Source: Pontibacter mucosus (lineage in GTDB: Bacteria; Bacteroidota; Bacteroidia; Cytophagales; Hymenobacteraceae). From it: a stretch of 64,000 nt of DNA. The notes beneath the pieces are model-generated. The model had not been told where the DNA came from, made no database searches, and saw only the letters and a list, made by a program, of their open reading frames with translations. Where the stretch lies: positions 1 through 64,000 of the forward strand of contig NZ_QBKI01000008.1 of NCBI RefSeq assembly GCF_003054055.1. Reading direction: 5' to 3'. The position numbers were made by a program, and so were the translations under genes. Positions 1-8,546 of this stretch are shown piece by piece (position 1 is the first letter of the stretch; the number at the start of each line of letters is the position of its first letter).

Positions 1-6
1 AAAGTG

Positions 7-52
7 TGGCCCTGTTGCTGTAAGGATTCACACCAGTACACCAACAGGGCCA
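7..52. terminator. Inverted repeat, possible terminator
   Basis: TGGCCCTGTTG at 7-17 is perfectly complementary to CAACAGGGCCA at 42-52, giving an 11-bp stem with a 24-nt loop. It lies about 70 bases beyond the stop of the minus-strand lipoprotein gene, and the minus-strand sequence after the stem begins CACTTT before the window ends. It could be that gene's terminator or belong to a gene outside the window. Confidence 0.4.
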
Positions 53-122
53 GTAAATGGAAATATAGAAATGACACAGTTTAAATTACATTCCCATACC
101 GTAAGTTAAAAATCTTATCTCT

Positions 123-1094
123 TTAATCGCAATTCTCTCCTCCGCTCTCATTAAAATCAGCGAGGCACTCTGTCAGGTCATTATTTGTTTCAGTACCATA
201 GATCCCTCCATTTTCGGATAACCATGCTTGCGCATCATCAATGCAGCTTTGAACATCATCCGAAACATATGCCCCATTGGCTTGATTAAGTAAAGCCGCA
301 ATCAGTTGATGTGCCAAGCCAAGATTTGTACCTTGAACCGGGGTGTTGAGAATGGCGCACAGTTCATTTGCATTATAGGTCTCTTCACCTAAAGTTAGTC
401 CATTTGCATTGACTTGCTGAGGCCACTCGTTTGAGTTATTCCCTTTAGCACAATCGCCTGGCCCGTGAGTTTTCCAATAACCTTGTGTGTAGGGACATGC
501 TTTGGGTTCTTCTGGCTTTTTGCAGTAGTCCTCACATGTTTTGATATGTCCTTTAAAGCAACCTTTCTTAGTTTTGATATAGACTTTTGCACCACTAAGC
601 ATCTTATCTGCATCTTTCAGCTTAAAGTAGAACGTGGCTTTATTTTCCTTTAAAGCATAGTTTAATTCATTATTCAGGATTTTAAACTTCAGTACACCCT
701 CTTCCTTTTCGTAATCACAGTTTTCATGTTCGAACTCCAGCTTAAAGTCTCCGTCTTTCACTGAAAAGGTCTTGCCACCAATTACTATTTTTGCATATTC
801 AAGTTTGTACTTATCAAGTTTGATATGCTCTCCTTTACAGTTGTACAGTTTAAGGCTTAAGTGATATAAGCTATAAGCATCATATCCTTTCTTTACTTCA
901 AAAGACCACTTGCCATCTTTATACTTTAAGCACCCTACTTTATAGCCGTCTATATTAACATAACCGATTTCCGAATTGCTGGCAGAAGAGCTCTCTAAAG
1001 ATGCTGTAGGATTAACTTCCTCCTCCTTAGAACAGGCGAAGATTAACAAGCTGATAAGGAACATCAGCAGCGAATAATTCAGTACTTTTTTCAT
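123..1094 (-). CDS. Lipoprotein with C-terminal QGYWKTH domain
   Basis: A 323-residue protein of unknown function. The N-terminus is a lipoprotein signal (hydrophobic stretch 8-20, lipobox LIFAC with Cys21), so it is probably exported and lipid-anchored. Residues about 50-195 are rich in Lys, Asp and Tyr and look like a beta-rich domain. From residue about 199 a separate region starts with CPYTQGYWKTHG, a motif shared by many secreted bacterial and archaeal proteins, followed by a Cys-containing tail (GLAHQLIAALLNQANGA, DDVQSCIDDA) that ends GGENCD. The even spacing of cysteines suggests disulfides or metal binding, which is inference. Base composition is clearly more AT-rich than most of the window, which may mean transfer. 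It stands alone; the next gene is 600 bp away. The reading frame is secure, the role is not. Confidence 0.8.
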   Translation of the reverse strand: MKKVLNYSLLMFLISLLIFACSKEEEVNPTASLESSSASNSEIGYVNIDGYKVGCLKYKDGKWSFEVKKGYDAYSLYHLSLKLYNCKGEHIKLDKYKLEYAKIVIGGKTFSVKDGDFKLEFEHENCDYEKEEGVLKFKILNNELNYALKENKATFYFKLKDADKMLSGAKVYIKTKKGCFKGHIKTCEDYCKKPEEPKACPYTQGYWKTHGPGDCAKGNNSNEWPQQVNANGLTLGEETYNANELCAILNTPVQGTNLGLAHQLIAALLNQANGAYVSDDVQSCIDDAQAWLSENGGIYGTETNNDLTECLADFNESGGENCD

Positions 1095-1696
1095 AATTTC
1101 ATTTGCGATAATTAACTACCTACTTGATTTAGAAATGAGCATAGAAATTCCAGGCTGCCTGAGGCGCACGCATCAGCAGGAGGCAGCCTACACATAGAGG
1201 AGGAATTGAGCGGCAATGCTTACCGCAACAGGGAATGCTTAGTTTAAGAAGGACTTGCTCTTGGGAGTATATGCCCGTATAGCCCGGGCATAAAAGTATA
1301 AAGTAGTATCATAAACTTTTGTGCTATAACCTAAAGACATGAAGCGTCATCAAAGCTACCTGCTCCCCCAGTTCAGGGGCTCGCACAGAGCAGTTTCAGA
1401 GGTGGTTATTCAGGGTGATGGTCTAGTCAGATTGGTATGGCCCTTTAATGTAGCTTTATTTTCCTGTTAGGTATTTGGAGCAGACAATCAGTACTGTGTC
1501 TTTAAAGATATACTGCTTACAGGAAGAAAAGGTATAAAATAAACAATTTAAAGTTTAAATAATACAATATAAAGCAGTAAACGAACTTTAAAAGCCTGTG
1601 AAAAACATTAAGATTTTGGACTATATTAAAGGTATATAAAGCAAGAGGAGACAGCCGCAGCGGCTGCCTCCTCTTGCTTTAACAATTAGAAATCAG
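1095..1696. other. 600-bp gene-free stretch with hairpins
   Basis: No convincing protein gene is visible. Three hairpins occur: AGGCTGCCT/AGGCAGCCT (1152-1160 with 1181-1189), TATGCCCG/CGGGCATA (1270-1277 with 1285-1292), and a strong terminator-like stem at 1638-1680 (listed separately). The part from about 1500 to 1640 is AT-rich and could hold the promoter of a neighbouring gene, but no match to the TAnnTTTG box could be assigned with confidence. Confidence 0.5.
1638..1680 (-). terminator. Strong terminator hairpin for the 58-residue gene
   Basis: AAAGCAAGAGGAG (1638-1650) pairs with CTCCTCTTGCTTT (1668-1680). After one A/C mismatch the stem continues with CAGCCGC/GCGGCTG, giving about 20 bp with a minimal loop. 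It sits 17 bases past the stop of the small minus-strand gene that ends at 1697. Confidence 0.7.
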
Positions 1697-1873
1697 TTAG
1701 TTCTCTGAGAAGCTATAGTCGTAGAAGTTGTACACCTCCACTACTTTTGGTTTAGCATCTCCATATTGTCGCAGAAAAACATATTTGGGGCGCTCATCCG
1801 GAGACTCATACCCCCACTTCATCCGGTTCTTAAATTTAAGTTCCTCGGGTAATTCTAGTTTACGTTGTTTCAT
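1697..1873 (-). CDS. Small basic protein, 58 residues, unknown
   Basis: An open frame from ATG (1871-1873) to TAA (1697-1699) encodes 58 residues. It begins MKQRKLELPEELKFKNRMK, contains WGYESPDERPKYVFL and ends NFYDYSFSEN. It is Lys/Arg-rich at the front and Tyr/Phe-rich at the end, with no signal peptide or membrane segment. I do not recognise the family. Support for a real gene comes from the ordinary codon choice, the lack of a longer overlapping frame, and a strong hairpin terminator 17 bases after the stop. WGYESPDERPKYVFLRQYG reads like a compact folded core. It is easily missed by a 60-codon cutoff. Confidence 0.6.
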   Translation of the reverse strand: MKQRKLELPEELKFKNRMKWGYESPDERPKYVFLRQYGDAKPKVVEVYNFYDYSFSEN

Positions 1874-2103
1874 GATGCTGCCGCGTTAGTGGTTTCACAG
1901 ACTACGCCCGTACAGGGGGTCGCAGCAAAGGTTGGATATGTACTTGTACGCTTTAATCACAAACAGGTAATTACACTGTTAAAGGATAAAGTATAACTAA
2001 ATAAACCACCTGCTGCCACTGCTTTGTTCGCCTCCTGTTACGGTTACAAATAGCTATTGCACACACCATGCCAGAGCGGGTTCCGCGGCGCGGTTCTTTA
2101 GTT

Positions 2104-2799
2104 TCAGGCCGGCTCCGACACGGGCTCCTGCTGCAGCCTGGCCCTCCGCTTCCACTCTACCAGGCCGGCAAAGGCCATCACCAGAAGTATAAAGTAAAAC
2201 ACTGAGGAGAACACCAGGCCCTTTACGAAGTACAAGGGGATGGAGGCAATGTTCGTGGCAATCCACCAGTACCAGCTCTCCACCTTCTTGCGGGCCATCA
2301 GCCACATGCCCGTGTAGGCGGTGGCGCTGGCAAAGCCATCAGCCCACGGAATCACGCCCTCGTAGAAGGCGCCCTTTAAGTAGTGCAGGCAAGTATAAAT
2401 GATGACGTACAGCACGCCGAAGAACAGCAGCTGCTGCCCCCACTGCCGCCTGTCGGAGAACGTGATGTGCAGCACATGCTCGTGCTGTTTGTTCTTTCTG
2501 GCCCACAGCACCCAGCCATACACGCTGAGGATGCTGTAATATACATTCACGCTCGCCTCCCCGATGAGGTGGTACTTAAAGCTGAGGTACACGTAGATGA
2601 TCGTGCTGATGAGGCCAATGGGGTATACCAGGATATTCTCCTTGCGGGAGTACCACACACTGACCACCCCTGCCACCACGGCCACGTACTCCAGCAGCGA
2701 GGTTTGCTGCATGCCTGCCACAAACTGTGCCCACAACCCGTGCGTACTGCCGCCTGCGGCCGTCAGCACAAGCGAATTTATACTTTGCCAGATTTCCAT
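2104..2799 (-). CDS. pnuC: PnuC-family nicotinamide riboside transporter
   Basis: A 231-residue integral membrane protein with about seven hydrophobic segments. The PnuC signatures are clear: WYSRKENILVYPIGLIST, then GEASVNVYYSILSVYGWVLW, and near the C-terminus WYWWIATNIASIPLYF. PnuC proteins mediate facilitated uptake of nicotinamide riboside for NAD synthesis, with substrate trapping by an intracellular kinase such as NadR; neither kinase nor receptor is in this window. Some Bacteroidota relatives (PnuT) carry thiamine and are marked by a TPP riboswitch or a TonB receptor nearby; no such leader is seen in the 118 bp shared with the divergent rhodanese gene. Nicotinamide riboside is therefore the better guess, not proven. 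Confidence 0.85.
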   Translation of the reverse strand: MEIWQSINSLVLTAAGGSTHGLWAQFVAGMQQTSLLEYVAVVAGVVSVWYSRKENILVYPIGLISTIIYVYLSFKYHLIGEASVNVYYSILSVYGWVLWARKNKQHEHVLHITFSDRRQWGQQLLFFGVLYVIIYTCLHYLKGAFYEGVIPWADGFASATAYTGMWLMARKKVESWYWWIATNIASIPLYFVKGLVFSSVFYFILLVMAFAGLVEWKRRARLQQEPVSEPA

Positions 2800-2917
2800 T
2801 GCCGCAATTTACATGTACAAAGGTGCACTTGTAAGCAAAAGCTTCTTTAATTTTGGCCATGCGCGCAACCTGCCGCGGTTTGTGCCGCTAAAACTATACC
2901 TGCTATACTATACTTAC

Positions 2918-3235
2918 ATGGATGAGATCACGGCAAAGGAACTGAGGGACCGCCTGGCCCACAACAGCAAGATACAACTGGTGGATGTGCGCGAGCCGGA
3001 GGAGTTTGAGATATGCAACCTGGGCGGCGAGCTGATACCGATGGGCGAGCTACCCAAGCAGGCCGGGCGCATACGCCGCGACATACCCGTTGTGGTTATC
3101 TGCCACCACGGTTTCCGCAGCGCGCAGGCCATCAACTACCTCTCCCAGCGCCTTGGCTACGATAACCTGCTCAACCTGAAGGGCGGCATCCACGCCTGGG
3201 CCACGCAGGTAGACCCGGACATGGCTACCTATTAG
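2918..3235 (+). CDS. Single-domain rhodanese-like protein
   Basis: A 105-residue protein made of one rhodanese domain. It opens MDEITAKELRDRLA and continues with LVDVREPEEFEICNLGG. The active-site loop is VVVICHHGFRSAQA, with Cys in the position that carries the persulfide, and the domain closes with LKGGIHAWATQVD. Proteins of this kind move sulfane sulfur in the cytoplasm; the physiological acceptor is unknown. The frame is open upstream to about 2597, but that part runs antisense to pnuC, so the ATG at 2918 is chosen because the family begins just before the DxRE motif. It is divergent from pnuC. No molybdopterin or thiamine synthesis gene is adjacent. Confidence 0.85.
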   Translation: MDEITAKELRDRLAHNSKIQLVDVREPEEFEICNLGGELIPMGELPKQAGRIRRDIPVVVICHHGFRSAQAINYLSQRLGYDNLLNLKGGIHAWATQVDPDMATY

Positions 3236-5081
<1,846 letters not shown>

Positions 5082-5122
5082 CGTATAAAAAGTGCAGTGC
5101 CACACGTTTGTGTGGCAGCATG

Positions 5123-5285
5123 AGAGCATGTTTCAATTTCGTTTTTGCAAGCGAAAACTGGCCCGAACGGGTTCCGACAAAGTGGTTTTTGGGTCGCATA
5201 GCAGGGCTACGTGACGAGAAAAGTATGAAGTCAGGTTCTGTTCGGAACAGTCTGCAGCGCAAAGGATGAATTTTAAACATGCTCT
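5123..5285. mobile_element. MITE-like element with 11-bp terminal inverted repeats
   Basis: AGAGCATGTTT (5123-5133) is repeated exactly inverted as AAACATGCTCT (5275-5285), bounding 163 bp. It encodes no complete protein and lies just after guaB and just before its probable terminator. The sequence next to each end is also partly complementary (CAATTTC near the left, GAATTTT near the right). This is the structure of a miniature inverted-repeat element, but no second copy is present in this window and no target-site duplication is obvious. Confidence 0.45.
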
Positions 5286-5290
5286 TAAGT

Positions 5291-5336
5291 AAAAAGTATA
5301 GCAGCCGGTGCCTGTGCGCCGGCTGCTATACTTTTT
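5291..5336 (+). terminator. Perfect 18-bp terminator stem containing AAGTATA
   Basis: AAAAAGTATAGCAGCCGG (5291-5308) pairs without mismatch with 5319-5336, which ends CTATACTTTTT, around a 10-nt loop; a T-run follows. It is the probable terminator of guaB, 210 bases past its stop. The stem carries AAGTATA and its inverse TATACTT. Confidence 0.8.
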
Positions 5337-5480
5337 TATAAACATAAACAAAATGCTATATTTTACGTTCGATACAGGGGCAAAGGCAAACCTGCGCTTC
5401 CTGAATTACGTTATGCAAGTTGTTTTGCCCCACAGGGCAGGACATCCTTAGCCAAGATGTCGTTTTTTTAACTACCTTTC

Positions 5481-7616
5481 ATGTTAAAAGCAGGCCGGGA
5501 AACTTCCTATTCTGCTGTGGCTAACCAAAAGACGGATACCCGTTTTATGCTGTATAAGAACAACGCAAAAACCTTACTGGCAACCACTACAGTAGTAAGC
5601 TGGCTCTTGCTGCTGATTTATGTGTTGCTCACTGCCGAGAGCAAACTGGCAGGGAGCAAGGCGCCCGGTTTCGCGTATCCGTTCATCAGCAACTTCCTGA
5701 CCGTAGTCTTCATCGTGTCGGTGTTCCTGTTTCAGCGGCTGCACACCGAGATGCTCAAGGGCATCGACTTCATCGGCTACCTCTGGAACCTCTTCTCCAA
5801 GGCGGGGGTGGCTGCTTACCTGAGCGTGGCCCTCTACCTGGTGTACCGGGTTTACATCAACTACATCGATGAGCAGTATACCTTGCTGCTGCACGTGGTG
5901 TACCAGATTAACTTCGGCTTGCTGGTGCTCTTTCTGGCCAAGGCCTTCTACATCTGGCGGCAGCTGCTGCTGCACCACAAAAACAAGTTTCTGCAGATAG
6001 CCTGGGATTGGTTTGAGCTGTTGCTGGGTGGCATCCTGCTCCTCACCCTGTTCAACTTTAAGTATACCAGCTACGTTTTCCTGCCGCTGCTGGCGCTGAT
6101 GGGCTTCTACATCCTCTTCCTGTGCACCAACCTGAAGTGGGTGGCCTACCTTACCTTCAGCAACAAGAGCCGCTCGCTGGTGCTGCTGGGTGCCATCCTG
6201 CTGAGCTGCTACATCTTCATCCGCTTCTTCTACAACATGGCCGACAACGAGCAGCTCACGGTGGACTATACCGACGTGGGCTTCCTGCTGCTGGCCATGC
6301 TGTTTGTAGGGCTTTATACATTGGCAGCTTTCCTGGTGTCGTTGTTCAGTTTGCCTACCTCCAGCGTGTTCGAGCAGAAGAGCGAGGACCTGCTCAACTT
6401 CCAGCGCCTGAGCCTTTCCATCCAGCAGGGGCAGAGCGAGGCGCAGGTATACGACATGCTGGTGGACAGCACCATCAAGGCCTCGGATGCCAGCGCCGCC
6501 TGGTTCGAGGTAATCCGCAACAGCGATCCGCAGGTAACGCACCTGCTCAACATCACCGAGGCGCAGGTAAAAAGTATACGCCACCTGCTGCAGGCCTACA
6601 ACATCCACAACATGGATTACATCAACAACAACCTGGGCCGCAACCCGGGCTTCCGGGGACTGGGCCTGCCCTGGAAATCCATGGCCATACTTCCGATAAA
6701 ATCCACCAAGCACCTTTCGGGGGTGCTATACTTGCTCAAGGACGTGGAGGGCGGGTTTGACCACGAAACCGTGAACGTGCTGCGTACCTTTACCAGCCAG
6801 ACCACCCTTACCATCGAGAACCTTCGCCTTGTAAACGAATCGCTGCAGAACGAGCGATACAAAGAGGAGCTGAAGATTGCCACGCAGGTGCAGGAGAGCC
6901 TGAACCCCAAAACATTCCCCACCGACAGCTGGTTCGAGATAAGCACCCACTCGGTGGCCGCCAAAGAGGTGGGCGGTGACTTTTACGATTTCCTGCAGCT
7001 GAGCGAATCGCGCATCGCCATCATCATCGGCGACGTATCAGGAAAGGGCATCTCGGCCGCGTTCCACATGGCGCAGATGAAGGGCATTTTTCATGGGCTG
7101 ATGCAGCAGGACATGGCTCCGAGCGAGTTCATGAAACAGGCCAACAGCGCCCTGAGCCGCTGCCTGGAGAGAACCTCTTTCATTACTTCTTCGCTATATA
7201 TCATAGATTACCGTATGAAGGGCTTTATGTTTGCACGCGCGGGCCACTGCCATACGTTATACTATAACTCTATGATGGATGACGTGTTCTATTTCAAGAC
7301 CGACGGGCTGGGGCTGGGCATCCTGCGCGACGACAAAGCCTATGCCGGGCACATCCGCGAGATGTACTACGACTACAACCCCGGTGACGTGATGGTGATA
7401 TACACCGACGGCATTGTGGAGGCACGCAGCCCGCAGAACGAGGAGTACGGCGAGGACAGGCTGCTGTACATGCTCAAGCAGACGTACCACCTGGAGGCCG
7501 ACGACATCAAGTATGCCATCATCAACGATGTGAACGACTTTACCGGGCCCGACAACGTTTACGACGACCAGACACTGCTCGTCATAAAGTTCAGGCCCAC
7601 CCAACAAAACACATGA
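5481..7616 (+). CDS. Membrane sensor SpoIIE-type PP2C phosphatase (RsbU-like)
   Basis: A 711-residue protein that most likely dephosphorylates the STAS antagonist encoded next to it. Residues about 30-290 hold some eight hydrophobic segments (for example VVSWLLLLIYVLL and YVFLPLLALMGFYILFLC). A GAF-like region follows at about 310-450. The SpoIIE/PP2C domain fills about 490-705, with metal-binding motifs KEVGGDFYDF, IIGDVSGKGISAAFHMAQ, RAGHCHTLYY and VIYTDGIVEA. The layout is membrane sensor, then GAF, then phosphatase, so it probably turns an envelope or small-molecule signal into partner switching. It is first in an operon with a STAS protein (15 bp away) and an HATPase. The input signal is unknown. 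Confidence 0.9.
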   Translation: MLKAGRETSYSAVANQKTDTRFMLYKNNAKTLLATTTVVSWLLLLIYVLLTAESKLAGSKAPGFAYPFISNFLTVVFIVSVFLFQRLHTEMLKGIDFIGYLWNLFSKAGVAAYLSVALYLVYRVYINYIDEQYTLLLHVVYQINFGLLVLFLAKAFYIWRQLLLHHKNKFLQIAWDWFELLLGGILLLTLFNFKYTSYVFLPLLALMGFYILFLCTNLKWVAYLTFSNKSRSLVLLGAILLSCYIFIRFFYNMADNEQLTVDYTDVGFLLLAMLFVGLYTLAAFLVSLFSLPTSSVFEQKSEDLLNFQRLSLSIQQGQSEAQVYDMLVDSTIKASDASAAWFEVIRNSDPQVTHLLNITEAQVKSIRHLLQAYNIHNMDYINNNLGRNPGFRGLGLPWKSMAILPIKSTKHLSGVLYLLKDVEGGFDHETVNVLRTFTSQTTLTIENLRLVNESLQNERYKEELKIATQVQESLNPKTFPTDSWFEISTHSVAAKEVGGDFYDFLQLSESRIAIIIGDVSGKGISAAFHMAQMKGIFHGLMQQDMAPSEFMKQANSALSRCLERTSFITSSLYIIDYRMKGFMFARAGHCHTLYYNSMMDDVFYFKTDGLGLGILRDDKAYAGHIREMYYDYNPGDVMVIYTDGIVEARSPQNEEYGEDRLLYMLKQTYHLEADDIKYAIINDVNDFTGPDNVYDDQTLLVIKFRPTQQNT

Positions 7617-7630
7617 CTAACCCGTAAAGT

Positions 7631-7975
7631 ATGCCGATGAAAATTACACAAGAAATCAGAGACAACACCGTAATCCTTACCCTGGACGGTGAATTGGACG
7701 CAAGTTCCTCCGTAATACTGGACGAAGAGTTATCCGACCCGGAAATTATGAAATACACTATGGTTTTGGTTAATTGCCAGAACCTGAACTATATTTCATC
7801 AGCGGGCCTTGGGGTGTTCATCTCCCACCTGCAGCGTTTCGAAGATGCCCAGATCCGGCTCATCTTCTACAACATGCAGGATAAGGTGCGCAACGTGTTC
7901 GAGATACTTGGTCTTGACCTGCTCATGACCATCGTGTCCGATTACGAGGAAGCAAGAAGCATTGCCAATGAGTAA
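7631..7975 (+). CDS. STAS anti-anti-sigma factor (RsbV/SpoIIAA-like)
   Basis: A 114-residue single STAS domain. The conserved phosphorylation region reads NLNYISSAGLGVFISHL; in this family the Ser preceding AGLG is phosphorylated by the HATPase kinase and dephosphorylated by the SpoIIE phosphatase. It lies between exactly those two genes. An alternative start is the second ATG at 7637 (MKITQEIRD), two codons in, which matches relatives slightly better. Its stop overlaps the start of the next gene in ATGAGTAA, implying coupled translation. No sigma factor gene is adjacent, so the output may be another target. Confidence 0.9.
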   Translation: MPMKITQEIRDNTVILTLDGELDASSSVILDEELSDPEIMKYTMVLVNCQNLNYISSAGLGVFISHLQRFEDAQIRLIFYNMQDKVRNVFEILGLDLLMTIVSDYEEARSIANE

Positions 7976-8378
7976 CTCCATTCGGGTAAATTGTACTAAA
8001 AAAAACCTGAAGCTGATACGGGACTTCGTGACGGAGTATCTGCGGACGCTTGCGCTCTCAGACATCCTCATGAACCAAATCGTATTGGCAGTGGATGAGA
8101 TATGCGCTAACCTGATTATACACGCCAACCACGAGGACCCGAGCAAATACCTGACCCTGAAGGTGCACACTGTGAAAGACCAGGTGAAGTTTGAGATTTC
8201 TGACCAGGGCCGCGCCTTTGAGCAAAGCAACTACCGGGAGCCCAACATCCAGGAGCACATCCGGATGGGCAAAAAGGGCGGCGTGGGCATTGCCCTGGTC
8301 AACCGCATCATGGACAAGGTGGAGTTTATCACGGACGGCACCCAAAACACCTGCCTGCTTTATAAGAAAATCAGATAA
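7968..8378 (+). CDS. HATPase serine kinase, anti-sigma type (RsbW-like)
   Basis: A 136-residue GHKL-fold ATPase. The N box is LAVDEICANLIIHAN, the G1 region is FEISDQGRAFE and the G2 loop is GKKGGVGIALVNRIMDKVEF. Small free-standing domains like this phosphorylate the STAS partner and sequester a sigma factor or another target. The ATG at 7968 is chosen over an in-frame TTG six bases earlier, because it forms the ATGAGTAA overlap with the STAS gene and leaves a normal N-terminus (MSNSIRVNCTKKNLKLIRD). It is the last gene of the three-gene operon; no terminator is evident in the 168 bp that follow. Confidence 0.9.
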   Translation: MSNSIRVNCTKKNLKLIRDFVTEYLRTLALSDILMNQIVLAVDEICANLIIHANHEDPSKYLTLKVHTVKDQVKFEISDQGRAFEQSNYREPNIQEHIRMGKKGGVGIALVNRIMDKVEFITDGTQNTCLLYKKIR

Positions 8379-8546
8379 AGTCAGTTACATACTTTAACTG
8401 CCCTTCTTCCGTTATCGGGGAACAAATACTCCTGCAATTATATTAAGGATACAGTTTTTGATTTATCTGTCAGAAATTTTACCTAAAATTGCAATTCCTG
8501 GTCCCCCGGGCCGGCGAGAAAGATACTACTGATTTTACATCAACCT

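Larger units (their letters stand above)
5082..5480. other. Intergenic region with MITE-like element and terminator
   Basis: Holds the 163-bp inverted-repeat element at 5123-5285 and the hairpin at 5291-5336, both listed separately. Short antisense frames across 5065-5351 have no recognisable protein features and are taken as chance. The last 140 bp presumably contain the promoter of the phosphatase gene; no clear box was found. Confidence 0.5.

Noticed and set aside
1339..1470. 43-codon + strand frame starting MKRHQSYLLP in the 1.1-1.7 kb gap
   Set aside because: No RBS, promoter or terminator support and no recognisable features; chance frame likely.
7962..7967. TTG start for the HATPase gene
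   Set aside because: The ATG six bases later forms the ATGAGTAA overlap and gives a normal N-terminus.
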